64,000 nt of DNA from Streptomyces sp. 1222.5 (GTDB taxonomy: Bacteria > Actinomycetota > Actinomycetes > Streptomycetales > Streptomycetaceae). Positions 31,445-40,797 of the stretch are shown in pieces. Positions within the stretch are counted from its first letter, which is position 1, and the number at the start of each line of letters is the position of its first letter. Made by a program: the position numbers and the translations under genes. The notes beneath the pieces were generated by a model. That model ran no database searches and was not told where the DNA came from. It worked only from the letters and a program-made list of their open reading frames with translations. The DNA lies in contig NZ_FNSZ01000001.1 of NCBI RefSeq assembly GCF_900105245.1, positions 1,426,001 through 1,490,000 of the forward strand, read 5' to 3'.

Positions 31445-31795
31445 TCAGAACTTCCCGGGGTGGGCCCGCAGCCAGTCCTTCGCCGCCGCCAGCAGCCCGG
31501 GGTCGGCCTGGCCGGCGACGTCGGGGTGGCGTTCGGCCCACTTGACGACGTACGGGCAGAGCGGGGCCACGGGGACGCCCTCGCGCTCGGCGACGGCGTA
31601 CAACTCGCGGGCGAGTGAACCGGCGATGCCCTTCCCCTCGTGGGCGGGCTCGACGATCGTGTGGACCGGGACCAGGGCGCGCGCAGGCGACTCCAGGACG
31701 AAGTACTCGATGCGGCCGACGACTTCACCGTCGCCGACGGCCTCCAGGCGGCCCGCCGCCCGGTCGTCGCGGATCTCGATCTCGCTCATGGACAC
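31445..31795 (-). CDS. GNAT-family N-acetyltransferase (YjdJ-like short type)
   Basis: Short acetyltransferase of 114-116 residues: strand IEIRDDRAAGRLEAV, EYFVLE, the acetyl-CoA loop VEPAHEGKGIAGSLARELYAVAE (pattern R/Q-x2-G-x-G/A) and VAPLCPYVVKWAERHPD at the end, typical of the GCN5-like short family (DUF1127-free YjdJ/NAT_SF_1). Substrate unknown. AGGAG at 31801-31805 fits GTG 31795 (five bases); the ATG 31789 two codons later is the conventional alternative. It follows panD by 26 bases on the same strand and may be cotranscribed. Confidence 0.88.
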   Translation of the reverse strand: MSMSEIEIRDDRAAGRLEAVGDGEVVGRIEYFVLESPARALVPVHTIVEPAHEGKGIAGSLARELYAVAEREGVPVAPLCPYVVKWAERHPDVAGQADPGLLAAAKDWLRAHPGKF

Positions 31796-31821
31796 GCACG
31801 CTCCTGGTCCTGGTCCGCCGG

Positions 31822-32241
31822 TCAGGCCCCTACGGCCTGCGGGCTGCGCTGCTGGTCGGAGCCGGGTACCGGCTCGGACGGGTCGGCGCCGAGGGACACG
31901 ATCCGGTTGTCGGCGTCGACATGCACGACCCGCGGCCGCAACTGCCGTGCCTCGGCGTCGCTGACCTGAGCGTAACTGATGATGATCACCAGGTCGCCGG
32001 GGTGGACGAGGTGGGCGGCGGCACCGTTGATCCCGATCACCCCGGATCCGCGCTCGCCCTCGATGACGTACGTCTCCAGCCGGGCGCCGTTGGTGATGTC
32101 GACGATGTGCACCAGCTCGCCGGGCAACAGGTCGGCGGCGTCGAGAAGATCCGCATCGATGGTCACCGATCCCACGTAGTGCAGGTCGGCCTGGGTGACG
32201 GTGGCACGGTGGATCTTGGACTTGAACAGAGTACGCAGCAT
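31822..32241 (-). CDS. panD: Aspartate 1-decarboxylase proenzyme
   Basis: Makes beta-alanine for pantothenate and CoA from aspartate. The 139-residue proenzyme self-cleaves between Gly24 and Ser25 (YVGSVTID) to form the pyruvoyl cofactor; other conserved parts are present ([35 protein letters not shown]). ATG 32241 with an AGGAG nearby (CAGGAGTCCAAC). The start and leader of this gene occur a second time, in truncated form, at 39829-39915. Confidence 0.96.
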   Translation of the reverse strand: MLRTLFKSKIHRATVTQADLHYVGSVTIDADLLDAADLLPGELVHIVDITNGARLETYVIEGERGSGVIGINGAAAHLVHPGDLVIIISYAQVSDAEARQLRPRVVHVDADNRIVSLGADPSEPVPGSDQQRSPQAVGA

Positions 32242-32290
32242 GTTGGACTCCTGGAAGACGGCTCCCTGCCTGCTTTGTGCAGGTCAAGGG
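32242..32290 (-). promoter_or_regulatory. panD leader with small conserved hairpin
   Basis: Upstream of panD the minus strand reads TTGACCTGCACAAAGCAGG then CAGGGAGCC. A 5-bp stem (CCTGC/GCAGG; 32269-32273 with 32279-32283) has a loop that differs in the second copy at 39.88 kb while the stem is kept. It is probably a promoter or leader element. Confidence 0.5.
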
Positions 32291-32296
32291 CGTTCT

Positions 32297-32584
32297 TCAC
32301 CCTACACCGGCACGCGTCGGAGTCGATGTTTGTGAGGAACATCGCTTCGCGCTGACGAGAAGGCTCCCCACCTGCGCTTCCGTATGAACCAGGTTGTTAT
32401 ACCGCCGCCGACCAACCACCTGTTCGAACACCGGTCTCGGAATGCGCGAGGACTGATACTGACCACGATCTTCAATCGGAGCCGGTGTCGGAATCGGCGA
32501 CGAGTTCGGGGAGGGGTGCAGGAGCGTGATGAGCAGGACGCGCTCGGCCGGCGTGAACGCCTCGTAGGCGCGGGCCTGGCGCAT
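32297..32584 (-). pseudogene. Possible gene remnant of unknown family
   Basis: The beginning (RQARAYEAFTPAERVLLITLL) has coding-like composition and looks like the end of a MarR-type regulator, but the remainder loses codon bias and becomes AT-richer. No clear ribosome site. It lies in the 500-base gap between panD and the FUSC gene. Probably a broken fragment. Confidence 0.3.
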
Positions 32585-32741
32585 TCCGGAGCCGGGCCCC
32601 GGAGCTGTTCAGACGAACGCACGGTGACCGCCGGTCTCACGACCCTGAGTGGCGCCCTCCAGGGGGCGAGTGGCAGCCACGCCGGAGCTGGCAGAGGATG
32701 AGAGCACTGCTCCCGCGCCGCGCCGCCAAGGAGGCCCGGAC

Positions 32742-34850
32742 ATGCGCTGGTGGTCCTCGCTGGTCACGATCAGCCGGGACGGGCTGCGCATTCAACGGGC
32801 ATTCGCCGCCCCGTCGGCGATCGCACGGGCCGTACTGTCGGTGCTGCTCGCCACGGTCCTCGGCCTGGTGCTGGACGACCCGGTGGCCGGGGCCATGGCC
32901 AGCGTCGGTGCGTTCATCTGCGGCATCGGTACGCTGCTGAGCCCGCTGCGACACCCTGTGGTGAACGCGCTCGGGATGGCCGCGGCCTTCAGCGCCATGG
33001 CGGTGCTGGGGGCCCTGGTGCACGGCACTACCTGGCTGTTCCTGCTGGTGCTCGCGGTCGCAGCGTTCGCCACCGGGCTGTGGCGGACGATGGGCATCGC
33101 GCCCGGCATCCGGGGTTGCCTCGCGGTCATCGGGCTGATGATCACGGCTGATCTCGCTCCCGACGTACATGGCGGCCTGGTGATCGCCGGCTGGATCGCG
33201 GTCGGGACCGGACTCGTCGTGGTGGTGCAACTGCTCCCCCCGTACGGTCCGCGGTTCGCCGCCCAGCGCCGCGCCCTTGCAGCTCTGTACCAGTCGCTCG
33301 CCGAGGCTTCGGTCGCGGCCGGCTCCGCCGGCCTGGGCGGGTCCGCTCCGTTCACGGCGGCCCGGCAGGCCCTGGACCTGCTGCCGCAGTTGAGCCGACC
33401 GGCGGCTGCGGCCATGTTCGGACTGCTGGGAGAGGCCGAGCGCATCCGCCGCGCGCTGCACACGGTGCGGCTGACGGTAGCGGCGGCCGGGAACCAGGAG
33501 GCACTGGCCGCTGCGGCGCAGGTGCTGGGCGACATCTCCCGTACGGTGGCCTCCGGCCGCGAGCACCGCACCCCCGAGGAAGCTTGGACCCTCCTGGAGT
33601 CCTGGGCGGCCGTCTCGCCCGTGCGCGGCCCGCGCGATCTGGCCGCACGGCTACGCACGGCCGAGCAGCTGGCCCGACGCTCGACCGACGACCGCCTGGG
33701 CGATGTACTGGAACCCCACACCGAGGTGCCGGGCCTGTACGCGGGCACGCCCTCCGTAGCACGCACCGCCCGGCGGATCCGGGCGCAGCTGCACCCCCAA
33801 TCACCGATCTTCCGCCATGCGGTGCGGCTCGCAGTGGGCGTGGTGCTCGCCGAGGTCATCGGCCGGTCGATCGGCGGGTGGGGCGGGCTGGGCATCTCCA
33901 CGCACGGCTTCTGGGTGGCCCTGACCACCATGCTGGTGCTCTTCCCCGAGTACGGTCATACCCTCGCCCGCGGCTGGGGACGTGCGGCCGGGGCCGTGCT
34001 GGGCGGCCTGTTCGCCTGGGTTCTGTCCCTGCCGAACTGGACGCCCGTCGGCCTCGCGGTCGTGGCGGTACTGCTGGCCGCTGCGTCGTTTGTGACCCTG
34101 CGGACTGGGCAGTTGATGCTCAATCTATGGCTGACCACCTGGATCGTCTTCCTGATCCACCACGTCGGCGGGCTGCCCGGGCCCACAGCGTGGGCGCGCG
34201 CCGCCGACACGGTGGTCGGCGCCGCGATCGCCGTGCTCATCTTTCTGGTCTGGCCGACCTGGTCCACCCAGCGGGTGCCGGGCCTGCTCGCGGAGTGGCT
34301 GCGGGTGCAGGACCGGCTGCTGCCAGAGCTGCTGACCGGCTACGCCGACGTCGGGGCGACCGACCCGGCAGCCGTCGACGCGCTGCGGGCGCGGTCACGG
34401 CAGGTCAGGGAGCACCTGGAGGCCGCGGTGGAGCAGTCGCACGCCGAGCCGGCAGAGCACCGCGGCCCCTGGTCGAGTGTGCAGCTGGAGCAGATCAGGA
34501 CTCAGGTGTCCACGGTTGCCGGATACGCCACCCTGCTGGGCGAACACCTGCCGCGTACTCCTCAGGACACCGTGCCGGAGCTGACCGAACTGGTCGATCC
34601 GCTCCACGAACACCTCACGGCCCTGGCCCGCGCCGCCGCCGGAGCCGAGACAGTGGCCCCGGGGGCATTGCGGTCGGTCTTCGACTCCTTCACAGCCCGC
34701 TCCGGCTTGCTGGCCGAGACACCCGACGGCTTCGGCAGCGCCACGACCAGCCGCGCCGTCGTCCTGAGCACCGCAACCGTCGACGCCGTGGAGGCCCTGA
34801 CCGCCACCATCGCCTCCCGCCACCGCCGCGGTCGCCACGCGGCAGCCTGA
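32742..34850 (+). CDS. FUSC-family membrane protein
   Basis: Protein of 702 residues with two blocks of hydrophobic helices (about 30-165 and 360-510), each followed by a soluble helical domain: the fusaric-acid-resistance (FUSC/AaeB-like) arrangement of aromatic-acid exporters. Motifs include DDPVAGAMASVGAFICG and the second block GISTHGFWVALTTMLVLFPEYGHTLARGWGR-type family signature. Substrate cannot be read. The frame begins at 32649, but ATG 32742 has AAGGAGG seven bases upstream. It is monocistronic. Confidence 0.9.
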   Translation: MRWWSSLVTISRDGLRIQRAFAAPSAIARAVLSVLLATVLGLVLDDPVAGAMASVGAFICGIGTLLSPLRHPVVNALGMAAAFSAMAVLGALVHGTTWLFLLVLAVAAFATGLWRTMGIAPGIRGCLAVIGLMITADLAPDVHGGLVIAGWIAVGTGLVVVVQLLPPYGPRFAAQRRALAALYQSLAEASVAAGSAGLGGSAPFTAARQALDLLPQLSRPAAAAMFGLLGEAERIRRALHTVRLTVAAAGNQEALAAAAQVLGDISRTVASGREHRTPEEAWTLLESWAAVSPVRGPRDLAARLRTAEQLARRSTDDRLGDVLEPHTEVPGLYAGTPSVARTARRIRAQLHPQSPIFRHAVRLAVGVVLAEVIGRSIGGWGGLGISTHGFWVALTTMLVLFPEYGHTLARGWGRAAGAVLGGLFAWVLSLPNWTPVGLAVVAVLLAAASFVTLRTGQLMLNLWLTTWIVFLIHHVGGLPGPTAWARAADTVVGAAIAVLIFLVWPTWSTQRVPGLLAEWLRVQDRLLPELLTGYADVGATDPAAVDALRARSRQVREHLEAAVEQSHAEPAEHRGPWSSVQLEQIRTQVSTVAGYATLLGEHLPRTPQDTVPELTELVDPLHEHLTALARAAAGAETVAPGALRSVFDSFTARSGLLAETPDGFGSATTSRAVVLSTATVDAVEALTATIASRHRRGRHAAA

Positions 34851-35371
34851 AACTCCGCGAAGTCGCTGTCCGCCCTGACCGTGGGGTCACTGCCGGGGGG
34901 GTGACGGGCGAAGCCGGGTAGGCCCTGGGGATCGACGCCAGTCAGGGCGGCGCGACGCGTTCCGGATCCCTGCCCCGACCTGACCATCAAGCCGGTCACC
35001 TGTCGAGTTGCGCGCACGCGCCAGGTCGCGCAACAGCGGCTCCGTGCCGATCGCCCCAGTCAGAATGGCCGACCCTTGCGTTCACCAGGCTGCCAGTGTC
35101 GTCAGCGGTCGGGCGAGGGCGTCGATGGTGCGGTCACCTGGCAACGGCAACCGTAGATCGGCAATCTCGATCAGCAGGATCCAACCACCGCGCAGCGATG
35201 CCGCAACAGGCTGGTCGGCCGTGGCCGAAGCCTTCTCAAGGGCGTGTTGACGGGCTCGCCCATGGTCATCGCGCACCCTGTAGCCGTGCCGGCATCACGA
35301 CCGCCTTGCCATCACCGGTGGACGCGGCCTGCTACCGCAGGTGGCGGACCGATGGGGAAAGGGTGGTGCGC
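34851..35371. other. 521-base gap, possible decayed sequence
   Basis: No intact gene. A minus-strand frame at 35082-35276 (…GGWILLIEIADLRLPLPGDR…) reads like protein but ends at an early stop, has no ribosome site, and matches nothing I know. GC is lower than around it. Confidence 0.4.
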
Positions 35372-37330
35372 TCACCTGCGGATGACGTGCTCCGACGGAT
35401 ACGGGGTGGTCGGCGTGACAGGTGGGCCTCCGGCCGCTGCCGCCATCGGTTGCGCGTAGAGAAAGGGAACCGGAACCGCAGAGGTGGGAGGGAAGCCCGG
35501 CCTGGCGGCGTCGAGATGGGCATCCAGGCTGAGCGCGGCGGTGACAAGGGCGAGGTGGGTCAATGCTTGTGGGAAGTTGCCGAGTTGCTCGCCGGTCAGC
35601 CCGATCTCCTCGGAGTACAGGCCGAGATGGTTGGCGTAGGTGAGCATCTTCTCGAAGACGAGTCGCCCTTCACGCAGATGGCCGGCGCGAGCGAGGGCTT
35701 CGACGTACCAGAAAGTGCACGCCGAGAAGGTGCCCTCGAAACCGAGCAGTCCGTCGGGAGAGGCAGAGGGGTCGTACCGGTATACGAGGCCGTCGGACAC
35801 GAGATCGTTCCTGATCGCGTCCAAGGTCGAGAGCCACCGCGGATCCTGCGGGGGGATGAACCCTACCGCAGGCATCCGCAAAAGCGCGGAGTCCAGGACG
35901 TCGCTGCCCAGGTACTGCGTGAACGCTGCACGCTCCGGGCTCCACCCTCGCCGCAGGATCTGCCAGTAGATGGCGTCGCGTTCCTTCGTCCAGCGCTGCA
36001 CCTCGGCGGGGCGGCCGCTCCGGGTGGCCATGCGTATGGCCCGATCCAGCGCGGTCCAGCTCATGAGTCGTCCATAGGTGAAGTCCTTGTCACCGCCCCG
36101 CGTTTCCCAAATACCGGCTTCGGGACGGTCCCAGTTCTCGCACACCCAGTCCACCGTGTTGATCAGCGTCTGCCAGATGCGGCAGGTTGTCGGCAGACCC
36201 TGCTGGTCGGCGAAATGGAGGCACTCCAGTGCCGATCCGTAGATGTCGAGCTGCAACTGGTCAGCGGCACCGTTGCCCACCCGCACCGGAGCGGAGTGCC
36301 GGTAGCCCTCCCAGTGGCCCAGGGTCTGCTCTGCCAGGTCGGAGGAGCCGTCGACGCGGTACATGACCTTCAGAGGGTGTTCGCCAGGACCGGTGTATTC
36401 CTGAACGCGGTCGCCCAGCCACTCGGTGAACGCCACGGCCTCCTCGGTGAATCCCAGCCCGAGCAGCGCATGAAGGGACAAGGAGGCATCACGTACCCAC
36501 GCGTAGCGGTAGTCCCAGTTGCGCTCGCCTCCGACCTGTTCCGGCAGACTGGTGGTCGGAGCCGCGACCATGGCCCCGGACGGGGCGTACGTCATGAGTT
36601 TGAGCGTCATGGCGGAGCGGTTGACCGTCTCCCGCCACCGTCCGGTGTAGCGCGAACGCGCCAGCCAGTTGTGCCAGAAGGCGATGGTGTCCTCCAGTAG
36701 CTGCTCGCATTCCTGCGGCGAAACGATGCGTGGCGGACCGTCAGCGAACGTCTCCAGCACCAGGCCGCGGGTCATACCAGCTCGTAGCCCTACAGTCATG
36801 CACACGCCGTCTGACCGAATCCTGCGGTCGCTCACGCACTCAACGTCAGGTGTGTCCACCACATGGACGGTCACATCCGTATCTGGGCTGGCAAAATGCC
36901 AGCCGCCCATATGCGAGGTGACCTCATATGGTTGCTGCGCGTAGTCGAACCGAGGGGCGATCTCGATGTCGAACGAGATCTCGCCGCGTGTGCACCGCAG
37001 CATGCGGACCAGCCGGTGATTGCTTGTCGGATTACGTGGAGAAGCAGGCGGCATGAAATCCACGACCGAGCCGACGCCTTGCTCGGTCATGAATCTGGTG
37101 AGCAGCACACAGGTGTCCGGGTAGTAGAGCTGCTTGGTCGCGTACGTCGGCGCCTGGGGAGCAATCGTCCAGTGACCGCCGTTCGCACCGTCGAGCAGTG
37201 CTCCGAAGATACTCGGCGAGTCGAATCGCGGGCTGCAGAACCAGTCGATCGTCGCCTCGGTGGAGACCAGCGCGGCCGTCTGCAGGTCACCGATGAGACC
37301 GTGGTCGTCGATCAGCGGATATTCGTTCAT
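35372..37330 (-). CDS. GH15 family glucoamylase/trehalase-like enzyme
   Basis: Cytoplasmic GH15 protein of 652 residues: N-terminal beta domain (1-250), linker and (alpha/alpha)6 barrel. Start MNEYPLIDDHGLIGDLQTAAL matches the actinobacterial GH15 group; barrel landmarks include NWDYRYAWVRDASLSL and PEAGIWETRGGDKDFTYGRLM (general acid Glu in GIWE), and the base-bearing end FEGTFSACTFWYVEALA. Members act as glucoamylases or, in actinobacteria, as trehalases; I cannot choose. ATG 37330 follows GGAAGAGG; the frame extends to 37399. Confidence 0.9.
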   Translation of the reverse strand: MNEYPLIDDHGLIGDLQTAALVSTEATIDWFCSPRFDSPSIFGALLDGANGGHWTIAPQAPTYATKQLYYPDTCVLLTRFMTEQGVGSVVDFMPPASPRNPTSNHRLVRMLRCTRGEISFDIEIAPRFDYAQQPYEVTSHMGGWHFASPDTDVTVHVVDTPDVECVSDRRIRSDGVCMTVGLRAGMTRGLVLETFADGPPRIVSPQECEQLLEDTIAFWHNWLARSRYTGRWRETVNRSAMTLKLMTYAPSGAMVAAPTTSLPEQVGGERNWDYRYAWVRDASLSLHALLGLGFTEEAVAFTEWLGDRVQEYTGPGEHPLKVMYRVDGSSDLAEQTLGHWEGYRHSAPVRVGNGAADQLQLDIYGSALECLHFADQQGLPTTCRIWQTLINTVDWVCENWDRPEAGIWETRGGDKDFTYGRLMSWTALDRAIRMATRSGRPAEVQRWTKERDAIYWQILRRGWSPERAAFTQYLGSDVLDSALLRMPAVGFIPPQDPRWLSTLDAIRNDLVSDGLVYRYDPSASPDGLLGFEGTFSACTFWYVEALARAGHLREGRLVFEKMLTYANHLGLYSEEIGLTGEQLGNFPQALTHLALVTAALSLDAHLDAARPGFPPTSAVPVPFLYAQPMAAAAGGPPVTPTTPYPSEHVIRR

Positions 37331-37648
37331 GGGGCCTCTTCCCATCCCGCCTGGCGTGAGCGGTGACGTCGCTGCTACCGCCGTGCCCCTCGCGGACACA
37401 CCTTGCGCCCCCCACCTCCAGACTGCCCGGCGTGCCGCGGGTTCGCATTACTCCTCCGGTAGCTTCAACCTGGCCGCCTCGACGGCTCTCTCCCGATGGA
37501 CTGCCCGACAACAGCCCTGGACTACCGAGAAACGGTGTGACCACTGCGGTAACACCGCCGTTCCCATTTTGATGATTCCATCTCCCGTCGCTCCTCATTC
37601 AGCATTCCGTCTCAGGCGCAACGACGCACGGCGCGAAAGGAAGAGGGG

Positions 37649-37866
37649 ATGGCGGAATCCTTCGTCATCCGCGCCGCTCGACAGGGTGCGGGTGATCAAC
37701 CGGGGGACCGTGGTGATGGGTCCGTACGCGGCCCAGACACTCGGTGACCTCGGCGCCGACGTGATCAAGAGCGAGTCGTCCTCCGACACCGTACGGGTGG
37801 GCCGGCACCGCGTCCCGCCGGGTACGACCACGCTGAACCGGAACGCCAACTGCACCCAGTGCACGC
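37649..37866 (+). pseudogene. Fragment of CaiB/BaiF CoA-transferase
   Basis: From about 37674 the + strand reads PLDRVRVINRGTVVMGPYAAQTLGDLGADVIK then VGRHR, the N-terminal region of class III CoA-transferases. An ATG at 37649 with a good ribosome site (GGAAGAGGGG) begins another frame (MAESFVIRAARQGAG), which resembles a thiolase start. So the piece looks like a join of two truncated genes. Nothing of the ~350-residue remainder is present. Confidence 0.65.
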
Positions 37867-38040
37867 GGACGTCGCCGCCCGCAACCCGGCCTTGCCGGCG
37901 TCGACTACGCCAGACTGGACACAGGGGTGCGCCAGGCACAGCATCCCGATGGCTCGCGTGCTGGAGCTGGAGCACGCCCGCGGCAGCCCGCTGCCCGATC
38001 TCGCCCTTCCCTCACACCACGCATCCTTCCAGGAGCGCAC

Positions 38041-38712
38041 ATGCCTACCCTTGACCGCCAGGACAACGTCTTCGTGCTCGACCTCGGAGACGGTGAGAAC
38101 CGCTTCCATCCCGACTGGATCGCGTCCGTGGACGCCGCCCTGAACGAGGTGGAGAAGGCAGAAGGACCGCGAGCCCTGGTGACCGCCGCGACGGGCAAGT
38201 TCTACTCCAACGGCCTGGATCTGGAGTGGCTGTCCGGCCACGCCGACCAGCACCAGGACTACATCGTCTCCGTCCATGAGCTCTTCGCCCGCGTGCTCTC
38301 GCTACCGATGATCACCGTGGCGGCCCTGCAGGGGCACACCTTCGCCGCGGGCGCGATGTTCTCCCTCGCGCACGACTTCCGCGTCATGCGCGCAGACCGT
38401 GGCTACTGGTGCCTGCCCGAAGCCGACATCAACATCCCCTTCACGCCCGGCATGTCCGCCCTGATCCAGTCCCGGCTGGCGCCGCAGACCGCGCACGAGG
38501 CCATGGTCACCGCCCGCCGTTACGGCGGGTCGGACGCCGCGGCCGTCGGCATCGTCGACCGGGCGGTCGCTGAGGACGCCGTGCGCTCCACGGCCGTGGA
38601 GATCGCCCAGGCACAGCTGAGCAAGGCCGGCGGCACCCTCGGCACCATCAAGGCTCGGCTGTACGGCTCGGCTCTGGCGTCCCTCCGCGACACGGTCAAC
38701 CCACGCGGCTGA
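38041..38712 (+). CDS. Enoyl-CoA hydratase/isomerase family protein
   Basis: Crotonase-fold protein of 223 residues, at the short end of the family. Oxyanion-hole segments are present (ATGKFYSNGLDLEWL and LQGHTFAAGAMFSLAHDFRVMR), and ADRGYWCLPEADINIPF corresponds to the active-site loop; resembling Delta3,Delta2-enoyl-CoA isomerases. ATG 38041 has AGGAG six bases upstream. It appears intact although both sides are gene debris; the truncated CoA-transferase just before it may be what is left of its operon. Confidence 0.88.
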   Translation: MPTLDRQDNVFVLDLGDGENRFHPDWIASVDAALNEVEKAEGPRALVTAATGKFYSNGLDLEWLSGHADQHQDYIVSVHELFARVLSLPMITVAALQGHTFAAGAMFSLAHDFRVMRADRGYWCLPEADINIPFTPGMSALIQSRLAPQTAHEAMVTARRYGGSDAAAVGIVDRAVAEDAVRSTAVEIAQAQLSKAGGTLGTIKARLYGSALASLRDTVNPRG

Positions 38713-38869
38713 CGCCGCAGGCAACCGACGGAGGGCGCCGGGCCCCCTCTGGTGCGGGTGCCCGGCCCACCGGCCGGACCAGTTTGATCCTGGGAATGGG
38801 CCGGGCACGTGGCCCGGTGGTGGACGTCTGCGAGCATCACGACCACCACGCGCCCCGCACCACAGCCTC

Positions 38870-39220
38870 GGAACATCGTCCGTATCTCGCCCACCCCCCG
38901 GCCTCCGCCCAGCAGGGGCATACGTCCGACGCGGTTGATCACTGGTCCGTCACGCCGAGCAAACCAAGCGCGCGGCCCAGGACCGGCCCCAGGGCTCGGG
39001 CGCTGCCGTCCTCGATCTTGAGGGCCAGGGCACGGGCACGGCCTGGGGCAGAGCGACCGCTTGGACCGCTTCCGCGCCCACCTCCGACAGGAGGCCCGGT
39101 ACCTCCCGCATGAGCCAGGTGTCGTGGCGGCGGGTGCCGGCGACGTCCTTGGCGGTGGGCTCGCACGGCGTCGGCAACCTGCCGCTCGGGCGTGCCGGGC
39201 ACGGCGAGTACGAAAGAACG
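38870..39220 (-). pseudogene. Frameshifted 3' end of L-asparaginase II-type gene
   Basis: Pieces of the C-terminal third of a PF06089-type asparaginase occur in order but in different frames: VPGTPERQVADAVRAH, then AGTRRHDTWLMREVPGLLSEVGAEAVQAVALP, then ALALKIEDGSARALGPVLGRALGLLGV, then VINRVGRMPLLGGGRGVGEIR. At least three frame changes and no 5' end, so it is a decayed gene. Confidence 0.7.
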
Positions 39221-39344
39221 GTGGGCTGGTTCTGCGTGCTGATCTGTCGGTCAAGTCAGAGCTTGCCGATCGAGGAGGTCGGGGGCCCACCAGTGTGCGG
39301 TCGAACTCTCAGGGCGTCCGCACCGCTTTGCGTCCACTGGACGC

Positions 39345-39710
39345 TCAACAGGATGCCTGATCCCCGGTGAGGCCGGCGCAGCATCTCCGCAGTACACCGC
39401 TGACAGGGACCGTCGCCACTCCCGACGGCGCGGACCAGCCAGGTAGCAGGTCGCCGGCCGTCTCGATCGCCGTCATCCACATCGGCTGTGCTCCGGTGCA
39501 GAACGCGCCGGCGAGCGCGTAGGCGAGGGCCGCGTCCGAGGCGCTCTGTGTCGTCCCCTCACGCCACACGGCGAACACCCCGCCGTCTCCGTCCGAGGAG
39601 AAGTCTCCGATGTGCTCGCCGCCCCGCAGCAGTCGGCTGCTCGGGATGGGGTCGGGTACACGAGGCGCCAGGAGGAGCCCACGTGGTGGACGTCGAGTCG
39701 AGATACGGGC
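39345..39710 (-). pseudogene. Open frame of unknown family without start
   Basis: The frame reads APRVPDPIPSSRLLRGGEHIGDFSS then DGDGGVFAVWREG and an Ala-rich helix, so it looks like real protein. It has no plausible start codon with a ribosome site and its last part degenerates. Probably a fragment; I cannot name its family. Confidence 0.4.
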
Positions 39711-39828
39711 GCCGGGTCAACCGGCCTCTGGCAAGTTCAGCAAGCCGGGACGCCTTCCTACCCGATGCTGACCGTTTGCTGACCCGAACGGCCCCACCAT
39801 GCCTGTGACCTGCATAGATGCTCAAGCG

Positions 39829-39915
39829 TTAGGTCTTGGACTTGAACATGGTGCGCAGCATGCGGTGCTCCCAGAGGTCGGCTCCCTGCCTGCTCGATGC
39901 AGGTCAAAGGCGTGC
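39829..39915 (-). pseudogene. Truncated second copy of panD start and leader
   Basis: The minus strand has MLRTMFKSKT followed at once by TAA (ATG at 39861), matching PanD residues 1-9 (MLRTLFKSK). Its leader matches that of panD through about 39915: GGCTCCCTGCCTGCT and TGCAGGTCAA on the + strand, with the same stem and a different loop. Homology ends abruptly after codon 9. Confidence 0.8.
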
Positions 39916-40791
39916 GCTCACTGTACAGCGGGCGGGTCGCGCGCCAGGGCAGTGTCCACCAGCGGACCGTGACCAGTAGAAGTCGAGGGCCCAGAACGCC
40001 ATCGCGACGGCGACGATGCCGAGGCAGCGGAGGTTGGTTCTCAGCGCCGGTTCCTGCCGGGGCGGCCGCAGCCAGCGCCCGAGCAGCGGGTTCACGTAAT
40101 AGGGCATGGTCAGGAAGCTCATCAGGAGACTCGACAGCAGATTGCCCACGAGAAGGCCGACCCAGATGGCCAGGGAGGTCCTGGTGAGTTGTCGATCGTG
40201 TGCAGCCGGTAGGCGCTGAACTTCTCCCCCTCGGCCAGGATCTCCCGGCGTTGCGGCGACGTCAGCCGGGCGTCGAGGTGCTCGGCGCTGTCGTAGCGAT
40301 AGAGCGTGGTCCACTCCTCCGGGAGCCCCTCGACGGGGCGGAAGAGCTCGGTGCCGCGGAACCCCGTCGAACCTGCTCTCCTCCTGGACCATGTGCTGCT
40401 GCCAGGCGAGGAAGTCGTCGACCTGGTGCGGGGGGACACGGTGGGTGACCACCACGGTGACCAGCGGATCCGGTGACCGGGTGCCGCTGCCCACCACCTT
40501 CTGGGTCGCGGGACCGTCGAAGTACTGGGCGCCGGAGTCGAGATACGTCTGCCTGGTGCTGCTGTTGATCCACGCCTGCAGGTGCGCCACCGAGTCGAAC
40601 CGGTACACGATGAGCCAGTCGGGCTGCAGCGGTGTCGGCGGGGAGATCTCGGCGCCGAGGAAGCCCGGGTAGCGGGCGGCCGCGGCGTTGAGGTTCTCCT
40701 GCCACGCCTCGAACTCCCGCTCCATCCCGGGCAGCACCTTCTGGCCGATGATCGCCGTCGCCGCGGTGGCCACGCTCCTTCCGGCGCTCAT
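39904..40791 (-). pseudogene. Frameshifted antibiotic-biosynthesis-monooxygenase (ABM) domain membrane protein
   Basis: Two ferredoxin-like ABM domains and a C-terminal membrane anchor. Domain one is intact from ATG 40791 (ATAIIGQKVLPGMEREFEAWQ). At about 40373 the frame must shift to read the second domain (GFRGTELFRPVEGLPEEWTTLY to EKFSAYRLHTIDNS), then at about 40186 it returns to the first frame for TSLAIWVGLLVGNLLSS and two to three membrane helices. The usual stretch after HTIDNS is missing, so there is also a deletion. The open frame in the track-like sense is unbroken but encodes nonsense in the middle. It follows the molybdenum hydroxylase genes by six bases. Confidence 0.7.
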
Positions 40792-40797
40792 GGTGGC

